Assembly (NCBI RefSeq): GCF_021568705.1
Contig: NZ_JAKGTH010000008.1
Location: 1-64,000, forward strand
Length of the DNA stretch: 64,000 nt
Direction of reading: 5' to 3'
From: Gillisia lutea
GTDB taxonomy: Bacteria; Bacteroidota; Bacteroidia; Flavobacteriales; Flavobacteriaceae
Both the position numbers and the translations under genes were made by a program. The notes under the pieces are model-generated. The model did not search any database, was not told where the DNA came from, and saw nothing but the letters and a program-made list of their open reading frames with translations. Of the stretch, positions 1 to 8,967 are shown piece after piece. The first letter of the stretch is position 1; each line of letters begins with the position of its first letter.

Positions 1-603
1 TCAGTTCCTGCATTCGGAGCCGTTGTAAAGGTCACTGTTACTTTAGAAGAATCCGTCTCACAGTATTGAGTTGCAGCTAGTGTATAGGTGTAAACGCCAT
101 CCACAGAAGCAGACCAGGTTCCCCCGGCATCAGCACCTGTTAGGGCATCAAATAACATTTCATTAGTTATAGTGGTTCCTTCACATACAGTAAAAGCTCC
201 ATCAGTTCCTGCATTTGGCGCAGTAGTGAAAGTTACTGTTACTTTAGAAGAATCCGCCTCACAGTATGGAGTTGCAGCTAGTGTATAGGTGTAAACGCCA
301 TCCACAGAAGCAGACCAGGTTCCCCCAGCATCAGCACCTGTTAGGGCATCAAATAACATTTCATTAGTTATAGTAGTTCCTTCACATACCGTAAAAGCTC
401 CATCAGTTCCTGCATTTGGCGCAGTAGTGAAAGTTACTGTTACTTTAGACGAATCCGCCTCACAGTATTGAGTTGCAGCTAGTGTATAGGTGTAAACGCC
501 ATCCACAGAAGCAGACCAGGTTCCCCCGGCATCAGCACCTGTTAGGGCATCAAATAACATTTCATTAGTTATAGTAGTTCCTTCACATACCGTAAAAGCT
601 CCA
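1..603 (-). repeat. Three tandem 201-bp in-frame repeats plus start of a fourth
   Basis: Units run 1-201, 202-402 and 403-603. Each begins TCAGTTCCTGCATT on the plus strand, and the same start recurs at 604 before the sequence diverges. Units two and three differ at only about three bases; unit one differs more, mostly in its first 30 bases. The period of 201 bp is 67 codons, so copy number can change without breaking the frame. Each unit encodes one Ig-like module with a conserved Cys pair (TVCEGTT and QYCEADS or PYCEADS). The array may continue beyond the window. Confidence 0.95.
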
Positions 604-2996
604 TCAGTTCCTGCATTCGGAGAAAACTCGATTGTTATATCAAAATTAGATTCTGCTGCACCACAAGATCCTTTTCCTGGTGTATAAATATATACAGTTT
701 TCGATTCAGTGATTATCGTATTTTCAAATAATTCAGTTCCTTGTCCACCGGCTTTAGTGAAATACTTGTTCCCTTCTGGCAAGGCAGGTAAAGAATAAGA
801 ATTACACGCATTTTGATTAGCAATTGTTGCTGCTACTGTCGCAGGATTAACTTTAACCTTAATAGCCACTTTATTAGGGCTGATACAACTTCCTGATTCT
901 CCTTCAGCTACATAATAAGTGAATTCACCAGCAACATCAGTGCTAGGAGTGATAGAGATTTGAGGAGTATTTGAATCGCTGGTATAATAGAATAGTGTAT
1001 ATCCTGTCTTACTAGGAGTTGCTGTTAATGCAATTGCTTCTTCGTTTAGGCAATATTCTACATCTGTAGCTGTAGGAACAGAGGTTATATTATTCACGAC
1101 AATGTCAAATGCTATATAACAGTCATTAGCCCCTGGAACAATTGCGTAATAATTTTTAGTTCCGGTAGTCTTTGGAAATGGATTATTGATAGTGTATTCT
1201 ACCGTTGAATCCACTACAGGATAACTATTATAAAATCTGGTGCCAGAAGGAAATGCAGAGTTTACCTCAGTAATTTGAATAGGATTCGTTCTATTACAAT
1301 AATTAAAAACTCGTTTATCAGGAGTATTTGAACAGTTATTTTCTATAAATGTTCTGGCATTAATAAGGTTTTTTAACGGAGCGGTAATAGGCTGACCTTT
1401 ACAGGCCACATTATCTGTATAACCTTGTATAAGATCTTTATTATTTACCGGTATTTGAGTTATTTCACCTATTCCACTCAAAGTTCCTTTAAAAGTGACA
1501 TTATTTCCATCACCGCAAATAGAATTTTTTAGAATAGTACAGTCTTCAGTAATTTTAAATTTTAAAGTCAAATCTCCCAAAACGTTGTTAGTGTTGGAAC
1601 TAACAGGAAGCGTACCTACATTCCAGATAATAGAACCTGTTGCTCCTAATGATGGATCATAGGTAACAGAGTTAGGAGTAGGGTTTGGTGAGAAGTAAAT
1701 GTTCTTTGTAGCACTATTAGGTACATATGAGACATTATAAGGTACCGGGATTATAAGCTTAGTATTTTTAATAGGCTCATTTCCCTTATTTTTTAATTGG
1801 ACTTTATACGTAATAATATCTCCCGGAAGAGCTTCTGTAGTAGAAGTAGGAGTATTATTGTTTTGTATACTTTGTACTGAGCTAACCCCTTCGATATTTG
1901 GTTGATAAGCATCAACAGACATGACCATATTGAAAATCACATAGGTATCCTGTGTTGATCCATATCTGAACTTAGCAAAATTTTGGTTGTTACCAATTAT
2001 AGATTTATCCGAATTAGGAATAGTTAGAACGTTTATATCTAAACCAGTATTATTTACCAGGTTTGGTATGCGTGTTCCAGGAGTGGATATGGAGGAGTTG
2101 AAGAAGTTATTAGGAGTAGTATTGCTATGACTAAGGCGTTCCCAAGATCCATTCAATTTTTGAATTTCGAAATAATCCCCCGAAATACCTCGATCTCCTT
2201 CTCCAGCCATCAAACCTAACTTCATATTAATTGGGCCGGATTGGGCGGTATTGAATCCTGAAACCGGGATTTCATAACTTTCTGTTACTTGACCTTTTAC
2301 ATAGGCATAACCGTCGAAAAGGGTGATATCTCTAAGATTCATTTGAGCATTCTCGTAGATAACAACCATTCCCCAACCACCATAATATCCGGTTGAACCT
2401 CCGTTACCTTCGGAGATTTCGATATCTGCTACCCAATATTGACCAGCACCATTGTTTTTAACAAGATCGGTTACTTCTACATAACCAACATACATATTAT
2501 CATCTCCAGGGAAATTGATATCTGAATTCCCAGCAGTAAACTCCTGGTAAGTACTATTTTTAGGGCCCTTTAATTTTATGCTGCGCTTCGCTTTAGAAGA
2601 GTTATTGCTACTGGTTCTTCCTGTCCAGTACAAACCTGCATAAACTATCTCAGAACATTCTTCTGAGGCATTGTTTTCGTTTGAAAATAATAACTGTGCA
2701 GAAGAAGAATTACTGGTACTAGATATACCATCTTCATCTACCTTTTGCATGGTGTTATTACTGTTGTTCTTATTTAATTCATAATTAGATAAGGTCATAT
2801 TGGTATTACCAATAATTGCAAAATCTCCATGAATATTATAGATCTTTTTTTCCGGCGAAGCATAAGAAGTTCTCTGCTTGAAGTCGGTTCTAACCTGAGC
2901 TTCAGCATGTACGATATTTCCAAAGATTATGAGGAGTATAACCGCATAAGCTTTCAACATCTTTCTTTCAGCATTTATAAAGTAATTTTTTTTCAT
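1..2996 (-). CDS. Large secreted repeat protein, probable T9SS-exported adhesin (partial, C-terminus outside window)
   Basis: An uninterrupted frame runs from ATG at 2996 to the window edge, about 998 codons with no stop, so the C-terminus is missing. The N-terminus is a signal peptide (MKKNYF..., hydrophobic AVILLIIFG, cleavage near VHAEAQ). The mature part is rich in Asn, Ser, Thr and Gly. Around residues 390-520 lies a DUF11-like surface-protein module (LPGDIITYKVQLKNKG), and further on come Cys-containing Ig-like segments. From about residue 795, three 67-residue repeats (AGTDGAFTVCEGTT...) follow. Flavobacterial proteins of this build usually end in a T9SS sorting or gliding-associated C-terminal domain; that is inference, because the end is not visible. 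It lies 35 bp downstream of a small exported protein, probably the same transcript. Function is likely adhesion or gliding-related surface display. Confidence 0.85.
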   Translation of the reverse strand, partial: MKKNYFINAERKMLKAYAVILLIIFGNIVHAEAQVRTDFKQRTSYASPEKKIYNIHGDFAIIGNTNMTLSNYELNKNNSNNTMQKVDEDGISSTSNSSSAQLLFSNENNASEECSEIVYAGLYWTGRTSSNNSSKAKRSIKLKGPKNSTYQEFTAGNSDINFPGDDNMYVGYVEVTDLVKNNGAGQYWVADIEISEGNGGSTGYYGGWGMVVIYENAQMNLRDITLFDGYAYVKGQVTESYEIPVSGFNTAQSGPINMKLGLMAGEGDRGISGDYFEIQKLNGSWERLSHSNTTPNNFFNSSISTPGTRIPNLVNNTGLDINVLTIPNSDKSIIGNNQNFAKFRYGSTQDTYVIFNMVMSVDAYQPNIEGVSSVQSIQNNNTPTSTTEALPGDIITYKVQLKNKGNEPIKNTKLIIPVPYNVSYVPNSATKNIYFSPNPTPNSVTYDPSLGATGSIIWNVGTLPVSSNTNNVLGDLTLKFKITEDCTILKNSICGDGNNVTFKGTLSGIGEITQIPVNNKDLIQGYTDNVACKGQPITAPLKNLINARTFIENNCSNTPDKRVFNYCNRTNPIQITEVNSAFPSGTRFYNSYPVVDSTVEYTINNPFPKTTGTKNYYAIVPGANDCYIAFDIVVNNITSVPTATDVEYCLNEEAIALTATPSKTGYTLFYYTSDSNTPQISITPSTDVAGEFTYYVAEGESGSCISPNKVAIKVKVNPATVAATIANQNACNSYSLPALPEGNKYFTKAGGQGTELFENTIITESKTVYIYTPGKGSCGAAESNFDITIEFSPNAGTDGAFTVCEGTTITNEMLFDALTGADAGGTWSASVDGVYTYTLAATQYCEADSSKVTVTFTTAPNAGTDGAFTVCEGTTITNEMLFDALTGADAGGTWSASVDGVYTYTLAATPYCEADSSKVTVTFTTAPNAGTDGAFTVCEGTTITNEMLFDALTGADAGGTWSASVDGVYTYTLAATQYCETDSSKVTVTFTTAPNAGT

Positions 2997-3031
2997 ATAT
3001 CCCACTATTATAGTAAAACCTTTATTCCTGA

Positions 3032-3583
3032 TTATTCAGGAATTGAAGCAGAGTAAAGCAATGTGATGCCAGTTGGAAGACCTTGTGCAATATTTTCAAT
3101 TTGTGATTTGGAACAATTGAAAGGGCACAGGAAGTACACAAATTTAAGGTTGTCAAAACCGGAAAGTTTTGAGAAGTCTAAGCTTGAACTAATTTGACTT
3201 TCAGAATCCAGTTTTATAACGAGTAGTTCTACTGATTTGAAAAGTTTATTCGAGGAGCTTAGAAGTTGAAAGGAATTTATAGTTACTTCAGCCTTCACAG
3301 GGTTTTGTTCGTCAAAAACTTTAATATCTCCGTTTTCTATATAAACTGTAGGCACAAGATCATAGGCGAGCACCTGTAAAGGGGTAGAAGTAGCCTCCTT
3401 ACTTTTTAAGTTTAATGATGATTTATTAGTAGCGTTAACGGAAAGATATTCGTTCAACTCGAAAGCGGTAGAATTCTGTGCTTGTAGATTACTGGTAACA
3501 ATAGTAAATACTCCTAAACAGAATATTAAGTTCATTAAATAAGTACTTCTATTGTACGATCGGGAGGAAGTTTTCACTAGCAT
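3032..3583 (-). CDS. Small exported protein of unknown function
   Basis: 183 codons from ATG. The N-terminal region has a basic stretch, then a hydrophobic segment (LIFCLGVFTIVTS) ending in NLQAQN, which fits a signal peptide; a start at MNLIF (about residue 17) would make it a more standard length. The rest is Ser/Leu/Asn-rich with no motif I recognise; two Cys sit in CPFNC near residue 155. It is immediately upstream of the large repeat protein with a 35-bp gap, so co-transcription is likely and it may be an accessory to that surface protein. This link is inferred from position only. Confidence 0.7.
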   Translation of the reverse strand: MLVKTSSRSYNRSTYLMNLIFCLGVFTIVTSNLQAQNSTAFELNEYLSVNATNKSSLNLKSKEATSTPLQVLAYDLVPTVYIENGDIKVFDEQNPVKAEVTINSFQLLSSSNKLFKSVELLVIKLDSESQISSSLDFSKLSGFDNLKFVYFLCPFNCSKSQIENIAQGLPTGITLLYSASIPE

Positions 3584-4017
3584 ATTTAAAGCGGTTAAGT
3601 TGTTCTAAGATTTATTTATGAAAAACAAATAATGAAAGTTGATATAATCTAAAAAAAACTCTACCATCATTATTTCAAAGTCAGCAATGTAGGGGGCATC
3701 TTTTGCTTTATTTTTTCATTTGTAACTATGGGGATAATTACATTTAAAATGGATCAAATAATTGTTCCTGTTATTAATATTAGGGTAAAAATATAGTAAT
3801 TAGAATTCCTAAAAATGAATTTGAGAAACTTTTAGATATAAGGTTAACTTTCAAGGATGAAGTGCAGTATTTTAATGCCTAATTTGTTGGGGAAGAGACG
3901 TTTTAAGGCAGTTTTAGAGGACTATTAGATTTGCGATAGATCTAATAAACCTGGTTTTGTTGTGTCAACTTTACTCAAAAAAAATCAATAGACTAATGGT
4001 GTTTTTGAATATAGAAG
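3584..4017. other. 434-bp gap without a convincing gene
   Basis: This AT-rich stretch separates two minus-strand genes. No ORF of useful size and no clear TAnnTTTG promoter for the 3583 gene was found. On the plus strand at about 3728-3945, short coding-like fragments in different frames (ITFKMDQIIVPVINIRVK, then FEKLLDIRLTFKDEVQYF, then MPNLLGKRRFKAVLEDY) hint at a decayed small gene, but this is weak. Confidence 0.4.
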
Positions 4018-4506
4018 TTAGTTTATTTCATACATAAGTATCCTATGGTTTTCTCCATCAACTAGTGGATGTTTTTTAAGATTAACATCATATACCCAGC
4101 CCTTTTTTACCGTGTCAAATATATCATATTCAGATTCAGTGGTATATCCAAGTTGAGTTCGTGCATAATTAAGCCAGGTTTGATAAGTTGGAATATCCAT
4201 TTCTTTCTCATTCGACTGAACAGTCATGTATCCATGTTTAATTAGAATACTGAATTTAGCATCTTCATTATTTTTAACTTTTCCCATATTTTCCCAATTA
4301 CCTTCATCCATTTTCAATAAGATGATACTATTTAGGTCTTTAGGGTTGAAATCAACAGCGTAAACAGTATGGTTTCTACCGTAATTATCTGGATTCATCA
4401 TAGAAGGAATAGTGCAGCTTGAAAGTAGGATGATGCTTAAGAAGAGGATACTAATTACTTTTAGCAAAGAATATGGGGTAAGCGATTTGAACTTGAAATA
4501 AAACAT
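4018..4506 (-). CDS. Putative lipoprotein of unknown function
   Basis: 162 codons from ATG. The N-terminus has a basic stretch, a long hydrophobic segment (VISILFLSIILL) and a lipobox LLSSC, so Cys 31 or so would be lipidated after signal peptidase II cleavage. The mature part of about 130 residues has no motif I recognise; it is polar, with Tyr, Asn and Lys, and contains the stretch TYQTWLNYARTQLGY. It stands alone, flanked by gaps of more than 300 bp on both sides. Likely a membrane-anchored periplasmic or surface protein. Confidence 0.7.
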   Translation of the reverse strand: MFYFKFKSLTPYSLLKVISILFLSIILLSSCTIPSMMNPDNYGRNHTVYAVDFNPKDLNSIILLKMDEGNWENMGKVKNNEDAKFSILIKHGYMTVQSNEKEMDIPTYQTWLNYARTQLGYTTESEYDIFDTVKKGWVYDVNLKKHPLVDGENHRILMYEIN

Positions 4507-4835
4507 TTAGAACTACTTTTAAAATTGAATTATGCTAATTTTTTAAGTAGGTATTTATAGTAGATTTTCGGGTTTAAAAACTAACTGTTACGAATATATA
4601 TTTGATTCTTAGATTAGCAATGTAAATAGTAGCTTTTTAGCTGTAAAGCTTAATTGAAACGATGAAGAACAATCCTTTAACTTATATTTAATAGTATGAA
4701 AAAATGCTTTGTAGGAATGAAGGTTTTATATGCTATTTAGTTGTGTTTAATATTATAAATAAATAGAGATAAACTTTACGTAATCTTATTCCGTTTTCCT
4801 TCCAAAACTTGTAAATTGCACTAAAGAATCATCAT
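4507..4835. other. 329-bp divergent intergenic region
   Basis: This lies between the lipoprotein gene (minus) and pdxH (plus), so it should hold promoters for both. A plus-strand TATATTTG sits at 4597-4604, about 230 bp from pdxH, without a good upstream TTG element. Nearer pdxH only a degenerate TAAATTGC (about 4811-4818) is seen. No ORF longer than about 15 codons looks real here, and no RNA gene was recognised. Confidence 0.4.
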
Positions 4836-5480
4836 ATGAATAGAGACTTATCCAACTTCAGGAAAAATTATGTGAAGCATGAGTTACTGGAAGTTGATCT
4901 TCCAAAAAATCCATTAGAATTATTTAAAAATTGGTTTGAATATATGGAATCTCTAGACGATTCTATAGAAGTAAACGCCATGACAGTTTCTACTATAGGT
5001 AAAGATGGTTTTCCTAAAAATCGCGTAGTGCTTTTAAAAGAATTTAACGTCGAAGGCTTTGTGTTTTACACTAATTATGAGTCTGATAAAGGAAGAGCTA
5101 TTCAGGATAATCCGCATGTTTGTATTTCTTTTTTCTGGCCGGAAGTAGAAAGACAAGTAGTTATTAAAGGGATAGCTGAAAAAGCTTCAGAAACTGAGGC
5201 TGTTATTTATTTTAAGTCGAGACCCAGAGGAAGTCAGTTAGGTGCTTGGGCGTCCAGTCAAAGTAGAGAGATTGCTTCAAGAGAGGTTTTAGAAAAGAGT
5301 ATTAGGGAATTAGAAGTTCGTTTTGAGGGAAAAGAAATTCCGAAGCCCGATTGGTGGGGTGGCTATATAATAAAACCTTTAAGCTACGAATTTTGGCAGG
5401 GTCGAGACAGTCGCTTGCATGATAGAATACAATATGATAAGGTAGATGCCGATTGGAATTTTAAAAGACTAGCGCCTTAA
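4836..5480 (+). CDS. pdxH: Pyridoxamine 5'-phosphate oxidase
   Basis: 214 residues, the normal family length. PdxH is an FMN enzyme that oxidises pyridoxamine-5'-phosphate or pyridoxine-5'-phosphate to pyridoxal-5'-phosphate in the cytoplasm. The FMN/substrate region NRVVLLKEF (about residues 62-70), the SRPRGSQLGAWAS segment and the C-terminal signature EFWQGR...RLHDR...W...RLAP are all present. It is the first gene of a plus-strand run: the phosphohistidine phosphatase gene begins 2 bp after its stop. PLP is needed by several enzymes in this window (threonine aldolase and the sulfonolipid pair). Confidence 0.97.
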   Translation: MNRDLSNFRKNYVKHELLEVDLPKNPLELFKNWFEYMESLDDSIEVNAMTVSTIGKDGFPKNRVVLLKEFNVEGFVFYTNYESDKGRAIQDNPHVCISFFWPEVERQVVIKGIAEKASETEAVIYFKSRPRGSQLGAWASSQSREIASREVLEKSIRELEVRFEGKEIPKPDWWGGYIIKPLSYEFWQGRDSRLHDRIQYDKVDADWNFKRLAP

Positions 5481-5482
5481 AA

Positions 5483-5968
5483 ATGAAGAAACTGATATTG
5501 GTAAGACATGGAAAATCTTCGTGGGAACACAATCTTCCCGATAATGAAAGACCTTTATTAAAAAGAGGATATACCGATGGTGAACTTGTTTCCAAAGCAT
5601 TTACCAAATCTTTAGATATTGCTCCTGTAATTTGGACAAGCCCAGCTATACGAGCCTTAGAAACCGCTAAAATTTTCAGAAATAATTTGAATATTGTTGA
5701 GGATAAGTTCAATATTAAACAGGGCTTATATACCTTTAACTGGCAAGAGCTACTTCATATTATTAATAGCTGTGAACCTGAAGTTGAAAATTTGATGATC
5801 TTTGGGCACAACCCTGCTATGACTAATTTAGTTAATATTTTGGGTGACAAACATTTTGACAATATTCCCACCACGGGATTAACCTATATCAATTTTGAAA
5901 GTGCTACTTGGGAGAATTTAAAACAGGGAACTACACTTTTAAATTTATTCCCTAAAAATTTACGATAA
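5483..5968 (+). CDS. SixA-like histidine phosphatase family protein
   Basis: 161 residues of the histidine phosphatase (phosphoglycerate mutase-like) superfamily. The catalytic RHG motif is at the N-terminus (LVRHGKSSW), a second Arg lies in SPAIRALETA, and the second catalytic His is in FGHNPAMTNL. The length and motif spacing match SixA, which in E. coli removes phosphate from phosphohistidine proteins. It sits 2 bp after pdxH and 6 bp before ppk1, so it is translated in the polyphosphate operon. A role in phosphate signalling or polyphosphate control is inferred from this; the true substrate is unknown. Confidence 0.85.
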   Translation: MKKLILVRHGKSSWEHNLPDNERPLLKRGYTDGELVSKAFTKSLDIAPVIWTSPAIRALETAKIFRNNLNIVEDKFNIKQGLYTFNWQELLHIINSCEPEVENLMIFGHNPAMTNLVNILGDKHFDNIPTTGLTYINFESATWENLKQGTTLLNLFPKNLR

Positions 5969-5974
5969 GATTTC

Positions 5975-8077
5975 ATGAGCAATAACCAATACATCAATAG
6001 AGAGCTTAGCTGGCTTCAATTTAACGCAAGAGTACTTCAGGAGGCAGAGGATGAAACAGTTCCTTTAATAGAAAGGTTAAGGTTTTTAGGAATCTTTTCT
6101 AATAATCTCGATGAATTTTTCAAAGTTAGATATGCTACCATAAAACGAATAGATCTGGCAGGTAAAAGTGCCAAAAGTGTTTTAGGGGGAATAAAAGCCG
6201 GAAAACTACTCGAAGAGATCACTCAAATTGTTATTCAGCAACAGTCTGACAGTCTTAAAGTATTAGAAAGGATTCAAAAGCAATTACAGGATCATAATAT
6301 TTATATCATAAATGAGAAACAGGTATCTGAATCTCAGGAAGCCTTCATCAAAAGTTATTTTCTTACAAAGGTAAGTCCTGCATTGGTAACCATTATACTT
6401 AACGACCTGGTTGATATTCCAAGTTTAAAGGATAGTGCTGCGTATTTAGCTGTGAAAATGGTGATGAAGGAAGAAGTGGCGCAGCAAGGAATTTCAAAAT
6501 TACTTAATAGGCAGGTTAGAGACAGGAAATATGTACTTATTGAAATTCCAAGAAGTATTGAGCGATTTGTTGTATTGCCAGAGGAAGATGGAAAACAATA
6601 TATTATTTTGCTAGACGATTTAATTCGCTTTAATCTAAAAACCATTTTCAATATTTTCGAGTATGAGAGCATTTCGGCTCATATGATAAAAATAACCAGA
6701 GACGCAGAGCTGGATATTGATAGTGATTTGAGTAAAAGTTTTATCGAGAAAATATCCATGAGTGTTAAAGACCGAATAAAAGGAGATCCCGTTCGGTTTG
6801 TTTATGATATGAACATAGATGAAGATACTTTAGGATATTTGATGGGGAAAATGGGAATAGATTCTACCGATAGTATTATTCCGGGAGGAAGATATCATAA
6901 TAGGAGGGATTATATGAATTTTCCTAGTTTAGGAAATGATAATTTGCAATATAAGGCTATAGACCCTCTGCCAATTCCAGGTTTAGTACTTCAAGGAAGC
7001 TTATTGGGCTTAATCGCTAAAAGGGATTACTTACTCTATGCACCTTATCAAACCTTCTCTTATGTGGTGAAATTTTTAAGAGAAGCAGCTTTAGATCCAA
7101 AGGTAAGAACCATTAAAATCACTATTTACAGACTGGCCAAGATTTCTCATATAGCGAGTTCCTTGATAAATGCGGTTAAGAATGGGAAAAAAGTGACCGT
7201 TCAAATAGAGCTTAGAGCACGATTTGATGAAGTTGCCAATATTAGGTACGCCGAGCAAATGCAACGTGAGGGTGTTAACCTGATCTTTGGCGTAACAGGA
7301 CTTAAAGTACACTGCAAAACCTGTATTATTGAACGAGAAGAGCATGGTAAATTGCTAAAATATGGTTTTATAAGTACTGGAAATTTTAATGAATCTACCT
7401 CTAAGATATATACAGATTACACCCTTTTCACCTCAAATCAGGAACTATTAAAGGAGATCAATAAAGTATTTGATTTCTTTGAAATTAACTATAAAGTGAG
7501 TCGTTACAAGCATTTACTTGTTTCTCCTCACTATACCAGAACAGCATTGGTTAAACTGATTAACACCGAAATTGAAAATTCTCAAAAGGGAAAACCTGCA
7601 GGCATCAAATTAAAATTGAACAGTCTTTCCGATTTTACTTTAATAGATAAATTGTACGAGGCCAGTAGAGCCGGGGTTAAAATTCGGCTTATTGTTCGTG
7701 GAATTTGTTCCCTTATACCCGGTGTTCCCGGAATGAGTGAAAACATTGAGGCAATTAGTATAGTAGATAAATTTTTAGAACATCCAAGAGTTTATATATT
7801 TGAAAATGCCGGTTCTCCTAAGATCTATATTTCTTCTGCAGACTGGATGACACGCAATATGGATTACAGGGTGGAGGTTTCTTGCCCTATCTATGATGAA
7901 GATATAAAAAATGAGATCCTAGAAACATTTATGATAAGCTGGAACGATAATGTAAAAGCTAGAATACATAGTGGTAATCAGGATAATGCTTATAGAAGAA
8001 ATGATAAACCCGCATTAAGGTCTCAGTTTGCATTGTATGAATATTATCAGAAGAAATTAGAAAACTATCAAGGGTGA
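5975..8077 (+). CDS. ppk1: Polyphosphate kinase 1
   Basis: 700 residues, full length for PPK1. The enzyme reversibly polymerises ATP gamma-phosphate into polyphosphate. The N-terminal domain starts INRELSWLQFNARVL and NNLDEFFKVR, which are hallmark sequences. The first phospholipase-D-like domain has GLKVHCKTCII, carrying the His that is autophosphorylated, followed by STGNFNESTSKIYTDY; the second has HPRVYIFENAG and SSADWMTRNMDYRVEV. It is followed by the exopolyphosphatase gene with a 4-bp stop/start overlap, so synthesis and breakdown enzymes are translationally coupled. Confidence 0.98.
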   Translation: MSNNQYINRELSWLQFNARVLQEAEDETVPLIERLRFLGIFSNNLDEFFKVRYATIKRIDLAGKSAKSVLGGIKAGKLLEEITQIVIQQQSDSLKVLERIQKQLQDHNIYIINEKQVSESQEAFIKSYFLTKVSPALVTIILNDLVDIPSLKDSAAYLAVKMVMKEEVAQQGISKLLNRQVRDRKYVLIEIPRSIERFVVLPEEDGKQYIILLDDLIRFNLKTIFNIFEYESISAHMIKITRDAELDIDSDLSKSFIEKISMSVKDRIKGDPVRFVYDMNIDEDTLGYLMGKMGIDSTDSIIPGGRYHNRRDYMNFPSLGNDNLQYKAIDPLPIPGLVLQGSLLGLIAKRDYLLYAPYQTFSYVVKFLREAALDPKVRTIKITIYRLAKISHIASSLINAVKNGKKVTVQIELRARFDEVANIRYAEQMQREGVNLIFGVTGLKVHCKTCIIEREEHGKLLKYGFISTGNFNESTSKIYTDYTLFTSNQELLKEINKVFDFFEINYKVSRYKHLLVSPHYTRTALVKLINTEIENSQKGKPAGIKLKLNSLSDFTLIDKLYEASRAGVKIRLIVRGICSLIPGVPGMSENIEAISIVDKFLEHPRVYIFENAGSPKIYISSADWMTRNMDYRVEVSCPIYDEDIKNEILETFMISWNDNVKARIHSGNQDNAYRRNDKPALRSQFALYEYYQKKLENYQG

Positions 8078-8964
8078 TTGTACAAAGAAAATTTGCGGCC
8101 ATAGATATAGGCTCGAACGCAGTAAGATTGTTAATTTCCACTATTACAGAGCAGGAGGGGAGAGAGCCCATTTTTAAAAAGACTTCGCTGGTAAGGGTGC
8201 CTATTCGTCTTGGAGCAGATGTTTTTATGGCAAAGAAAATTTCTGAGGAAAATATTCAGCGAATGATAGATACCATGCAGGCTTTCAATTTACTGATGAA
8301 ATCCCATAAAATTGAAAAATATAAAGCATGTGCTACTTCTGCTATGCGAGAAGCTTTAAACGGAGAAGAAGTTGCTGACTTAATTGCCGAAAAAACAGGA
8401 GTTAAAATTGATATAATTGACGGTAGCCATGAAGCTGCTATAATTGCTGCAACCGATTTACATGCTCTTATACAAAGTGATAAAACTTATTTATATGTTG
8501 ATGTGGGAGGAGGTAGTACCGAATTTACCTTGTATTCTAATGGAGAGACCATCGCCTCAAGATCTTTTAAATTAGGGACTGTACGCTTGCTAAAAAATAT
8601 TGTTGAAGACGAATTATGGGATGAAGTAGAAGCTTGGATAAAGCAAATTTCTAAAGAGTATTCTAAAATAGACCTTATAGGTTCCGGTGGTAACATAAAT
8701 AACATCTTCAAAAGCAGCGGGAAAGCAATAGGTAAGCCTCTTAGTTTTCTTTATTTAAGTTCTTATTATCAATTATTGAATTCGTTTACCTATGAAGAGA
8801 GAATAACTGAACTTAATTTGAATGCTGACCGCGCCGATGTAATTATACCCGCAACAAAAATTTACTTATCGGCAATGAAATGGACCAAAGCCAGGCGCAT
8901 TTATGTCCCTAAAATTGGATTGGCAGATGGTATTATTAAATCCCTATATCAGGAAAACAGTTAA
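8074..8964 (+). CDS. ppx: Exopolyphosphatase / Ppx-GppA phosphatase
   Basis: 296 residues starting at GTG (8074-8076), which overlaps the ppk1 stop in GTGA. The actin-like ASKHA fold is visible: AAIDIGSNAVRLLI at the N-terminus (phosphate-binding), CATSAMREALN, the VDVGGGSTEF phosphate-2 motif and IGSGGNINNI. It hydrolyses terminal phosphates of polyphosphate and possibly pppGpp. At about 300 residues it is the short, two-domain form without the C-terminal HD domain of E. coli Ppx. It converges on miaE with only 3 bp between the stop codons. Confidence 0.95.
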   Translation: MIVQRKFAAIDIGSNAVRLLISTITEQEGREPIFKKTSLVRVPIRLGADVFMAKKISEENIQRMIDTMQAFNLLMKSHKIEKYKACATSAMREALNGEEVADLIAEKTGVKIDIIDGSHEAAIIAATDLHALIQSDKTYLYVDVGGGSTEFTLYSNGETIASRSFKLGTVRLLKNIVEDELWDEVEAWIKQISKEYSKIDLIGSGGNINNIFKSSGKAIGKPLSFLYLSSYYQLLNSFTYEERITELNLNADRADVIIPATKIYLSAMKWTKARRIYVPKIGLADGIIKSLYQENS

Positions 8965-8967
8965 CTA

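Noticed and set aside
1-603. CRISPR-like array
   Set aside because: The repeats are 201 bp, directly adjacent with no unique spacers, and encode protein modules in frame.
2829-3056. 75-codon plus-strand ORF at the start of the large repeat gene
   Set aside because: It is antisense to the signal-peptide region and start of the minus-strand repeat protein, whose frame is long, uninterrupted and has a clear domain layout.
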